A stretch of 64,000 nt of DNA. Origin: Thalassospiraceae bacterium LMO-SO8. GTDB taxonomy: Bacteria; Pseudomonadota; Alphaproteobacteria; Rhodospirillales; Casp-alpha2. The DNA is taken from the NCBI GenBank assembly GCA_031655335.1, contig CP134226.1, positions 682,001 through 746,000 on the forward strand. The letters run 5' to 3'. The position numbers were made by a program, and so were the translations under genes. Positions 9,904 to 16,836 of the stretch are shown one piece after another. The notes under the pieces were generated by a model. It was not told where the DNA came from. It searched no databases and saw nothing but the letters and a program-made list of their open reading frames with translations. Position 1 is the first letter of the stretch. Each line of letters begins with the position of its first letter.

Positions 9904-11625
9904 ATGACCGACCCCACGCCCCCCGCGGCCGTTGACGGCGCACCTTCCGCCGAACCGGACGCGGACGGCCCCCGCGACTTCATCCGTGACATCATCCGGG
10001 ACGACCTAGCGGCGGGGCGGGCCAAGGGCGTGGTGACGCGGTTTCCGCCGGAACCCAACGGTTATCTGCACATCGGCCATGCCAAGTCGATCTGCCTGAA
10101 TTTCGGCGTCGCCCAGGAATTCGGCGGCGTGTGCAATCTGCGCTTCGACGACACCAACCCGGCCAAGGAAGAACAGGAATTCATCGACGCCATCATGGCC
10201 GACGTGCGCTGGCTGGGCTTCGATTGGGGCGACAACCTGTTCCATGCCTCGGACTATTTTGAACAGCTCTATCAATGGGCAGAGCATCTGATCGAAAACG
10301 GCCTGGCTTACGTGGACGAACTGTCCGCCGACGACATCCGCGAATACCGCGGCACCCTGACCCAGCCGGGCAAGCCGAGCCCCTGGCGCGACCGGCCCAC
10401 GGATGAAAGCCTGGACCAGTTCCGCCGCATGCGGGCGGGTGAATTCGCCGACGGCGCCAAGGTGCTGCGCGCCAAGATCGACATGGGCCACGGCAACATG
10501 AACATGCGCGATCCGGTGATCTACCGCATCGTCAAAAAACCGCATCCGCGCACGGGCGACACCTGGTGCATCTACCCGACCTACGACTACGCCCACGGCC
10601 AGTCGGACGCCCTGGAACAGGTGACCCATTCGCTCTGCACGCTGGAGTTCGAGGACCATCGCCCGCTCTATGACTGGCTGATCGAACACCTGCCGGTGCC
10701 GTCGCGCCCGCGTCAGTATGAATTCGCGCGCCTGAACCTGGGTTACACCGTGCTGTCCAAGCGGCGCCTGACGCAACTGGTCGCGGACGGCCACGTATCG
10801 GGGTGGGACGATCCGCGCATGCCGACCCTCACCGGCCTGCGCCGGCGCGGCATTCCGCCGGAAACCATCCGCGATTTCGTGTCCCGCCTGGGCATCACCA
10901 AGCAGGACAGCCAGGTCGAATTCTCGCTGCTGGAACATTGCGTGCGCGAGCATCTGAACAAGACGGCCGAACGTCGCATGGCCGTCCTGCGGCCTCTCAA
11001 GGTGGTGATCGAGAACTTCCCCGAGGGCGAGGTCGACAACCTGGACGCAATCAACAACCCGGAAGACCCGGACGGCGGCGGCCACACCGTACCGTTCAGC
11101 CGCGAGATCTATATCGAGCAGGAAGACTTCATGGAGGACCCGCCCAAGAAGTTCTTCCGCCTGGGTCCCGGCCGCGAGGTGCGCCTGCGCTACGCCTATT
11201 TCATCACCTGCACGGACGTCGTCAAGGACGCCCAGGGCAACGTGATCGAAATCCGCGCGACCTACGACCCCGAAACCCGGGGCGGCGACGCGCCGGACGG
11301 GCGCAAGGTCAAGGGCACGCTGCATTGGGTGTCGGCCACCCATGCGGTGAAGGCCCAGGTCCGGCTCTACGACCATCTGTTCCGGGAAGAAGCCCCCGGT
11401 TCCGGCGGCCGCGACTATCTGGACGACCTCAATCCCGCCTCCCTGGAAGTGATCCGGGACGCCATGCTGGAGCCGTCATTGGCCGGCTGGCCGGTCGGCA
11501 AGACGTTGCAGTTCGAACGCCTGGGCTATTTCTGCGCCGACCGGGACGGCACGACGGAGGCGCCCGTGTTCAACCGCACCATGACGCTGCGCGACACCTG
11601 GGCCAAGGTCCAGAAACAGGGATAG
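9904..11625 (+). CDS. glnS: Glutaminyl-tRNA synthetase
   Basis: The 573-residue class I synthetase attaches glutamine to tRNA-Gln. The HIGH motif is visible as [15 protein letters not shown] (HIGH at 56-59), followed by [11 protein letters not shown], and the KMSKS-equivalent VLSKR is near residue 283. The C-terminal anticodon-binding beta-barrels are complete and the length is close to E. coli GlnRS. Most Alphaproteobacteria lack GlnRS and make Gln-tRNA by the GatCAB amidotransferase route, so its presence is noteworthy though known in some Rhodospirillales. The isomerase and CMD genes follow closely and may be co-transcribed. Confidence 0.96.
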   Translation: MTDPTPPAAVDGAPSAEPDADGPRDFIRDIIRDDLAAGRAKGVVTRFPPEPNGYLHIGHAKSICLNFGVAQEFGGVCNLRFDDTNPAKEEQEFIDAIMADVRWLGFDWGDNLFHASDYFEQLYQWAEHLIENGLAYVDELSADDIREYRGTLTQPGKPSPWRDRPTDESLDQFRRMRAGEFADGAKVLRAKIDMGHGNMNMRDPVIYRIVKKPHPRTGDTWCIYPTYDYAHGQSDALEQVTHSLCTLEFEDHRPLYDWLIEHLPVPSRPRQYEFARLNLGYTVLSKRRLTQLVADGHVSGWDDPRMPTLTGLRRRGIPPETIRDFVSRLGITKQDSQVEFSLLEHCVREHLNKTAERRMAVLRPLKVVIENFPEGEVDNLDAINNPEDPDGGGHTVPFSREIYIEQEDFMEDPPKKFFRLGPGREVRLRYAYFITCTDVVKDAQGNVIEIRATYDPETRGGDAPDGRKVKGTLHWVSATHAVKAQVRLYDHLFREEAPGSGGRDYLDDLNPASLEVIRDAMLEPSLAGWPVGKTLQFERLGYFCADRDGTTEAPVFNRTMTLRDTWAKVQKQG

Positions 11626-11632
11626 ACCGCCG

Positions 11633-12322
11633 ATGAACACGCCCGCGAAGCCGAAGGCCCATTGGTATTTCGACTACATCTCACCCTATGCCTATTTGCA
11701 GTTCCATCAGATGGACCGCTTCCGCGACCGCCTGGACATCCGGTTGGAGCCGGTGCTGTTCGCGGGACTTCTCAACGCCTGGGGCCAATTGGGGCCGGCG
11801 GAAATTCCCCAGAAACGCATCGCGACCTACAAATTCTGCACCTGGCAGGCGCACCGCATGGGCCTGCCGTTCCGCACGCCGCCGACCCATCCCTACAATC
11901 CCCTGGCGACCTTGCGCCTGACCCTGGCGCGGGGGGCCGCCGCGCCCGACGTGGACAAGATCTTCGACGCCATCTGGGGCCGCGGCCTGGACGTCGCCGA
12001 CCCCGACGTGTTCGCGGACCTGAAGGCGTCTCTCGGTCCCGCCCCCGGCGGGGAACTGGACGATCAGGCCGCCAAGCAGGCGCTCAAGCAGAACACCGAC
12101 GCCGCCGTGGCCAAGGGCGTGTACGGGGTGCCGACCTTCGCCGTCGAGGACGCCACCGCCGAGGGCGGCTGGCGCCTGTTCTGGGGCTTCGACGCCGGCG
12201 ACTGGATGCTCGACTGGCTCGACCACCCGGACATGTTCGCCCAGCCCGCCATGCAGGCCGCCGACGATTGCCGGGTCGGCGCCCGCCGCCGCCGGCCCGA
12301 GGAAAAAACCGAACAAGCCTAG
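11633..12322 (+). CDS. DsbA-fold 2-hydroxychromene-2-carboxylate isomerase family protein
   Basis: The 229-residue protein starts with the family motif WYFDYISPYAYL (about 12-23) and continues with an inserted helical domain and the KGVYGVPTFAVED strand, the pattern of HCCA isomerase and kappa-class GST proteins. NahD, the best-known member, isomerises hydroxychromene carboxylate in naphthalene breakdown using glutathione. No other naphthalene gene is nearby, so the substrate may differ. It starts eight bases after glnS stops, and the tail is rich in Arg and probably flexible. Family assignment is good. Confidence 0.85.
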   Translation: MNTPAKPKAHWYFDYISPYAYLQFHQMDRFRDRLDIRLEPVLFAGLLNAWGQLGPAEIPQKRIATYKFCTWQAHRMGLPFRTPPTHPYNPLATLRLTLARGAAAPDVDKIFDAIWGRGLDVADPDVFADLKASLGPAPGGELDDQAAKQALKQNTDAAVAKGVYGVPTFAVEDATAEGGWRLFWGFDAGDWMLDWLDHPDMFAQPAMQAADDCRVGARRRRPEEKTEQA

Positions 12323-12348
12323 ACAACCAACCACAAGGAACATCCGTC

Positions 12349-12936
12349 ATGCGCCGCCTGCCCGCCGTCACCAAGGACTCCATGAAACCGGAACAGCTAG
12401 ACCTGTTCGGCAAGATCACCTCCGGCCCCCGGTCCAAGGGCCGCAACGCCATGGATTTCATGGACCGGGACGGCGGCCTGATCGGCCCGTTCAACGCCTA
12501 TCTCTACTCACCCAAGATCGGCGACGCGGCGCAGACCCTGGCCGGGCTGCTGCGCTTTGACTCCATCCTCCCCGGCGACTTGCGCGAAATCGCCATTTGC
12601 GCCGTGGGCCAGCACTGGCAGGCCGATTACGAGTTCTACGCCCATGCCAAGGTGGCGCGGAACGAAGGCGTCGACGAGGCGACCATCGAGGCCCTGCGCC
12701 AGGGCAAGCCGCCCGCCGACCCCAAGCACGCCGCCATCGCCGGCTTCGTCTGGGAGATGCTGGCCGAGCGCAAGGTGTCCGACGCCACCTACGCCGCCGC
12801 CCACGCCATCCTGGGCGACCAGGGCATGGTCGAACTGGTGCTGCTGGCCGGCTGCTACTGCATGGTCTCGGCCAACCTGAACGTGTTCCGCCCGCCCTTC
12901 CCCGAAGGGGTGGATCGCCCGTTTGGCGCCGTCTGA
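12349..12936 (+). CDS. Carboxymuconolactone decarboxylase (CMD)/AhpD-like protein
   Basis: The 195-residue all-helical protein has the CMD fold pattern LREIAICAVGQHWQADYEFYAHAKVARNEGV, seen as REIAICAVG, then WQADYEFYAHA. The redox CxxC pair of AhpD is absent; the site has His/Trp instead, as in decarboxylase-like members. A member of the fold could act in aromatic-acid degradation or peroxide defence. ATG 12349 follows an AAGGA site; the frame is open for long upstream, but that part only mirrors the isomerase gene. It probably belongs to the glnS-isomerase transcript. Confidence 0.82.
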   Translation: MRRLPAVTKDSMKPEQLDLFGKITSGPRSKGRNAMDFMDRDGGLIGPFNAYLYSPKIGDAAQTLAGLLRFDSILPGDLREIAICAVGQHWQADYEFYAHAKVARNEGVDEATIEALRQGKPPADPKHAAIAGFVWEMLAERKVSDATYAAAHAILGDQGMVELVLLAGCYCMVSANLNVFRPPFPEGVDRPFGAV

Positions 12937-13003
12937 CCCTATCTGACCCGACGGGCCCGGTGGTATAACCGGGTCCATCGCAATTCGAGCCCGGAGGCCA
13001 ATC

Positions 13004-13858
13004 ATGTCCCGCACCGTCTACGTCAACGGCGACTACGTTCCCGAGGAAGAGGCCAAGGTCTCGATCTTCGACCGCGGCTTTCTGTTCGCCGACGGCATCT
13101 ACGAGGTATCGTCGGTTCTGGACGGCAAGCTGATCGACAATGCCGGGCACATGGCGCGGCTCGCCCGCTCCTTGGCGGAACTGAAGATGGCGCGGCCCTG
13201 TTCGGATGACGAGCTGCAGACCATTCAGAAGGAACTGATTGCGCGCAACAATCTGGCCGAAGGCGTGGTCTACATGCAGATCACGCGCGGTGCCGCCGAC
13301 CGGGACTTCAACTTCCCCAAGGAGGCCACGCCGTCGCTGGTCATGTTCACCCAGGAAAAGAACATCCTGAACAGCCCGACGGCGGCCAAGGGCCTGTCCG
13401 TCGTCACCCTGCCCGATATCCGCTGGCACCGGCGCGACATCAAGACCGTGCAATTGCTGGCCTCGTCCCTAGCCAAGCAGACGGCCAAGGACATGGGCGC
13501 CGACGACGCCTGGCTGGTCGAGGACGGCTTCGTCACCGAGGGCACGTCCAACAACGCCTTCATCGTCACCGACGACGGCCAGATCATCACCCGCCAGCTG
13601 TCGAACGACATCCTGCACGGCATCACCCGCAAGGCGGTGCTGAAATGCGCCGCGGCGGCGGGCCTGACCCTGATCGAGCGCCCGTTCACCCCGGAAGAAG
13701 CCTATGAGGCGCGGGAAGCCTTTTCGACCAGCGCCTCGGCCTTCGTCATGCCGGTGATCAAGATCGACGACCACATCCTGGGCAACGGCGTGCCCGGCCC
13801 GGTGACCCAGAAACTGCGCGAGCTGTACATCGCGGAAGCCAAGGCGGCGGCGGTCTAG
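13004..13858 (+). CDS. dat: D-amino-acid aminotransferase (class IV, PLP)
   Basis: The 284-residue protein is a fold-type IV aminotransferase. The start MSRTVYVNGDYVPEEEAKVSI and DRGFLFADGIYEV are typical of D-alanine transaminase, as are the PLP-binding Lys in RRDIKTVQLL (near 147) and the cofactor loops EGTSNNAFIV and STSASAFVMPV. It interconverts D-alanine and other D-amino acids with 2-oxo acids and so supplies or removes D-amino acids for cell-wall metabolism. The length fits Dat better than branched-chain aminotransferase. A ribosome site GGAGGC precedes the ATG. It is apparently a single gene. Confidence 0.9.
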   Translation: MSRTVYVNGDYVPEEEAKVSIFDRGFLFADGIYEVSSVLDGKLIDNAGHMARLARSLAELKMARPCSDDELQTIQKELIARNNLAEGVVYMQITRGAADRDFNFPKEATPSLVMFTQEKNILNSPTAAKGLSVVTLPDIRWHRRDIKTVQLLASSLAKQTAKDMGADDAWLVEDGFVTEGTSNNAFIVTDDGQIITRQLSNDILHGITRKAVLKCAAAAGLTLIERPFTPEEAYEAREAFSTSASAFVMPVIKIDDHILGNGVPGPVTQKLRELYIAEAKAAAV

Positions 13859-13888
13859 GCGTTCCCGGTGCCTCCCGTTCGCGACGGG

Positions 13889-13917
13889 TTGGCAGGATGC
13901 GGAAGCTCAATTATACT
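13889..13917 (+). promoter_or_regulatory. Sigma-70 promoter of the pilus locus
   Basis: TTGGCA (13889-13894) and TATACT (13912-13917) are separated by exactly 17 bp. The predicted transcription start near 13924 lies after an in-frame ATG at 13897 and before ATG 13945, so it supports the later start for the next gene. Confidence 0.6.
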
Positions 13918-13944
13918 GTGGTTCACTGTAAAATTGAGGTAGCG

Positions 13945-14403
13945 ATGCGGAAGCCCTCCCGATTACCTGCCATGCCGTTCGTTTCGCGCGGCGCGGCGCC
14001 ACGTGCGATGGCGATGGCCGGGATGATGATCGTCTGCGGCGCAACGGCCCATGCGGCGGAGGACCGGGCGGTTCTCAAGCTGCGCGGGGTGATCCACAAA
14101 TCCGTGACCGTCGCCCTGGCGCCGGACGGCGTCGACGGGCAATTCGCCGGCCCGATGCGGACCCTGCGCATCAGTGAGGAAACCAATTTCGCAAGCCCCT
14201 ACCGCATGTATCTGGAAGGCGGCGGCGTGCGTGCGGTTTTCGATGGCCGGCCTGTCGCCTTTGACCGCGGCCGCGGCCTGCTGGAGGCTCAGGGTCTCGG
14301 CCAGGATGGCCGGACGACGCGACGGACCCGCGCCCTGGCGTTGCGCGGCGCGCCGTCGGCGGCCGATACCCGGCCTTACGTCCTGGTCGTCAGCATCCCC
14401 TGA
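13945..14403 (+). CDS. Small exported protein at the head of the chaperone-usher pilus locus
   Basis: The 152-residue protein has an N-terminal signal segment with a hydrophobic run (MAMAGMMIVCGATAHA) and probable cleavage after AHA. The mature part begins with VLKLRGVIHKSVTVALAP, which resembles in layout the first strand of the two pilins that follow (LTGTIAENVSITVTP), so a minor pilin or assembly-associated role is likely. It has no cysteine pair like the pilins. ATG 13945 has GAGGT upstream and follows the predicted promoter; ATG 13897 is rejected. I do not recognise a named family; the role is inferred from place and layout. Confidence 0.65.
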   Translation: MRKPSRLPAMPFVSRGAAPRAMAMAGMMIVCGATAHAAEDRAVLKLRGVIHKSVTVALAPDGVDGQFAGPMRTLRISEETNFASPYRMYLEGGGVRAVFDGRPVAFDRGRGLLEAQGLGQDGRTTRRTRALALRGAPSAADTRPYVLVVSIP

Positions 14404-14480
14404 GAATCAAATCGGCTGTCTCCACAACCGTCGGACACGGCTGTCGCGCCCCCGGCGCAGTCCCCCGCCCGCTGCCCCTG

Positions 14481-14622
14481 AATTGACCGGGATCAATGCA
14501 AACATCCGCGCCGCGCTGTTTACTGTTTCCAAGTTGTTGATTCCGGCAGTTACATGTGGTGGTAAGGGTGTGACCTTTCCGCAAACAAGACAGCCGATGG
14601 AGCCATGGATAAGGAACGAAAA
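14481..14622 (+). repeat. Pilin upstream region, copy 1 of a duplicated promoter module
   Basis: About 140 bp upstream of the first pilin resembles 15306-15448 upstream of the second pilin. The first 19 bases are identical and TTTACTRTTTCCAA is kept; the rest has drifted. It indicates that promoter and pilin gene were duplicated together. Confidence 0.7.
14483..14526 (+). promoter_or_regulatory. FNR/FixK-type anaerobox and -10 of pilin 1
   Basis: TTGACCGGGATCAA (14483-14496) matches the FNR/FixK consensus TTGAT-N4-ATCAA with one change, which is common in FixK sites. A -10-like TACTGT lies at 14521-14526, so the site is centred about 43 bases before the predicted start of transcription, near the class II activator position (-41.5). 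There is no recognisable -35. Low-oxygen activation of the pilin gene is inferred. Confidence 0.65.
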
Positions 14623-15141
14623 ATGTTCAAATCACGCAGGAAAGCCTTTTCGGCCCGTGCCGCCCTTGCCGCGTTGGTCGTTGCCACCGGGGTGGGTTAC
14701 GTCGGCGACAACGTCGATGCGGCGACGACCGGTAATATCACCCTGATGGGGACGGTCGGCACGGCGTTGGATATCGAAGTGACGCCTGCGGGCAGCTACA
14801 ACAGCCTGGGCCTTGGGTCTTCGCAAACCGACGTTCTCGTGGCGACTGTCCGGGAACGGGCCAACGTGTCCTACGACGTCAGCATCCAGTCGACCAACTA
14901 TGCCAGTTGTGGCGCGGCCACGTCCTGTCTGCTGTCCGGCGCCACCATCGTTCCTCTGACGCTGAAGATTGACGGCACCACCGTCACCTTCACCGGCGCG
15001 ACGATAACGTACAAGACCGCCGCCGCGGCCTCGCTCAACTGGACGACGGCGGAGAACGTAACCGTCAGCTATACGATCGGCTCTCAGCTGCCGGCGGGCA
15101 CCTACACGGAAACCTATACCTTCACCATCAGCGCGACTTAG
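14623..15141 (+). CDS. Chaperone-usher pilin subunit 1
   Basis: The 172-residue secreted protein has a signal peptide (AALAALVVATGVGY, cleavage likely near VDA/AT) and a beta-rich mature domain of pilin size. It contains a close cysteine pair, SCGAATSC, and ends YTETYTFTISAT, an alternating donor-strand-like tail seen in fimbrial subunits. It is paralogous to the next gene over its whole length. ATG 14623 has AAGGAAC seven bases upstream; ATG 14605 would overlap that site. It probably forms the pilus shaft with the chaperone and usher encoded downstream. Low-oxygen control is suggested by the anaerobox upstream. Confidence 0.8.
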   Translation: MFKSRRKAFSARAALAALVVATGVGYVGDNVDAATTGNITLMGTVGTALDIEVTPAGSYNSLGLGSSQTDVLVATVRERANVSYDVSIQSTNYASCGAATSCLLSGATIVPLTLKIDGTTVTFTGATITYKTAAAASLNWTTAENVTVSYTIGSQLPAGTYTETYTFTISAT

Positions 15142-15305
15142 AAAGCTCTGCCGGCAAGGTAGGCGGGCGCAGGCCCATTCCCACGGCCCGCGAGGCCTGA
15201 GTTCGGCCCCGCGTGCGGTTCATCATCCCGTTCTGAGAATCGACGGGGTCTTGTCCGCAGCCACCGGATTCGCGCCTTGCCTGATGAACCCGTTCCCCGC
15301 GCCCG

Positions 15306-15448
15306 AATTGACCGGGATCAATGTGAAAAACCGCCGAACGCAGTTTACTATTTCCAAAGTGGCGTTTCCGGCTGTTATGTTTGGGGTGAAGGGTTGAGCT
15401 TCCTCCGCGGACAAAGCAACCGGCGGAACCTTTAAGAAGGAGTGAGGA
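15306..15448 (+). repeat. Pilin upstream region, copy 2 of a duplicated promoter module
   Basis: This is the counterpart of 14481-14622. It occupies most of the 307-bp gap between the two pilin genes; the first half of the gap (15142-15305) shows no gene or clear signal. The distance from anaerobox to start codon is the same within one base in both copies. Confidence 0.7.
15308..15351 (+). promoter_or_regulatory. FNR/FixK-type anaerobox and -10 of pilin 2
   Basis: An identical TTGACCGGGATCAA lies at 15308-15321 and TACTAT at 15346-15351, with the same spacing as in copy 1. The binding site has stayed unchanged while the flanks diverged, which supports function. Confidence 0.65.
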
Positions 15449-15976
15449 ATGCTGAAATTAAGCAAAAGGGGCCTCCCGGCCCGTGCCGCCCTTGGCGCGC
15501 TGGTCGTTGCCGCAGGGGTGAGTTATGTCGGCTTGAACGTTTATGCCGCCACTGACAGCGGCACCCTTACCTTAACCGGCACGATCGCCGAAAATGTGTC
15601 GATCACCGTCACGCCCACGGGCAACTACAACAACCTGGACATTACGACGCTGCAAAGCGTGACCGATGAGTCCGTGGCGACCGTGTCGGAAACCGCCAAC
15701 GTCGCCTATACGGTCAGCGTGCAGTCGGCCAACCTGGCGTCCTGCACGACGCCGAACACGTCCTGCCTGCTGTCGGGCACCAATGCCATCGACCTGACGC
15801 TGAAGATCGCCGGCAGCACCATCACCTTTGACACCAACCCGAAGCAGTACAAGACCGGCGCCATCGCCCTGACCGGCACCACGCCGGAAAGCGTGGCCGT
15901 CAGTTACACCATCGGTCAGGCCTATCCGGCGGGCACCTATACCGAAACCTACACGTTCACCATCACCTCGGTATAA
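15449..15976 (+). CDS. Chaperone-usher pilin subunit 2
   Basis: The 175-residue paralogue of pilin 1 has a signal peptide (AALGALVVAAGVSY, cleavage near VYA/AT), the same opening strand (LTLTGTIAENVSITVTP), the same cysteine pair (SCTTPNTSC) followed by LLSG, and the ending AGTYTETYTFTITSV. A strong AAGGAG site precedes the ATG. The chaperone gene starts eight bases after its stop, so pilin 2, chaperone, usher and tip gene probably form one operon that can be expressed independently of pilin 1. The two pilins may be alternative or mixed shaft subunits. Confidence 0.82.
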   Translation: MLKLSKRGLPARAALGALVVAAGVSYVGLNVYAATDSGTLTLTGTIAENVSITVTPTGNYNNLDITTLQSVTDESVATVSETANVAYTVSVQSANLASCTTPNTSCLLSGTNAIDLTLKIAGSTITFDTNPKQYKTGAIALTGTTPESVAVSYTIGQAYPAGTYTETYTFTITSV

Positions 15977-15983
15977 GGACGGA

Positions 15984-16790
15984 ATGATGCGGTTTCAGCC
16001 AATTTTCGAAACAGTGGCGCACGACGGTGCACTGTCACGCCGGCGGGGGGCGCATCGCGGTTTCGCGGCGTTCGTACTGCTGCTGGCCCTGGTCGCGGCG
16101 ACCCCTGCAAGCGCCTTCCGCCTGACCCCGATCGTCGAGGACTTCCAGCCCACCGGGCGCGAGGCGGTCAAGAACTTCACGGTCACCAACACCACGCCGG
16201 AACGTATCGCCGTCGAAATCAGGATGATGAAACGGGCAATCCGGCCGGACGGCCAGGAAATCCTGACTCCGGAAGACAAGGATTTCGTCGTGTTCCCCAC
16301 CCAGGTGGCGCTGGAGCCCGGCAAGTCCCAGGCCGTGCAGGTGCGCTGGGTCGGCGACCCGGAGCCCAAGACCGAACTGGCCTACCGTATCATCGCCGAA
16401 CAACTGCCCGTCGAGTTGGACAAGGCGCGCCAGGACATCGCTTCCATCCGGCTGCTGATCAAGTACGAAGGCTCCGTTTATATTCTGCCCAAGGGCGCCA
16501 AGGCCGACGTTTCCATGACCGGCCTGCGCCCGGCCAAGGGCACCGACGGCAAGCCGGGCCTGCAAGTGACGCTGGTCAACAAGGGCCTCGCCCACGGCAT
16601 CGTCCGCGAAGCGAAGCTGGCACTGACCGATTCCGCGGGGGGCAAGGTCACCCTTTCCGGCGCGGCGGCCAAGGCGCTGGAAAACATCAACGTCCTGGCC
16701 GGCGGCACGCGCAACGTGGTGCTGCCGTGGCCGGCCGGGCTGAAAGCGGGCGAAGTCAAAGGCACTCTGGAAGCCAAGGTCGAACGATAA
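15984..16790 (+). CDS. Periplasmic pilus chaperone (PapD/CsuC-like)
   Basis: The 268-residue protein has a signal peptide (FVLLLALVAATPASA) and then two Ig-like domains. Chaperone features include FTVTNTTPERIAVEIRM in the first domain and the pre-G1 region with the subunit-binding YEGSVYILPKG. The long first sequence FRLTPIVEDFQPTGRE resembles chaperones of archaic (Csu-type) systems. It would cap pilins by donor-strand complementation in the periplasm and deliver them to the usher. Starts at ATG 15984 after AAGGACGG. Sure as a fimbrial chaperone; subtype inferred. Confidence 0.88.
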   Translation: MMRFQPIFETVAHDGALSRRRGAHRGFAAFVLLLALVAATPASAFRLTPIVEDFQPTGREAVKNFTVTNTTPERIAVEIRMMKRAIRPDGQEILTPEDKDFVVFPTQVALEPGKSQAVQVRWVGDPEPKTELAYRIIAEQLPVELDKARQDIASIRLLIKYEGSVYILPKGAKADVSMTGLRPAKGTDGKPGLQVTLVNKGLAHGIVREAKLALTDSAGGKVTLSGAAAKALENINVLAGGTRNVVLPWPAGLKAGEVKGTLEAKVER

Positions 16791-16836
16791 CCCCCGGTCC
16801 GCCCCGTCTCCGCCAGAAGCCATTGCTGATTGATTG

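Noticed and set aside
13897-13944. Earlier ATG for the first pilus-locus gene
   Set aside because: It overlaps the predicted -10 and would lie before the transcription start; ATG 13945 has a ribosome site.
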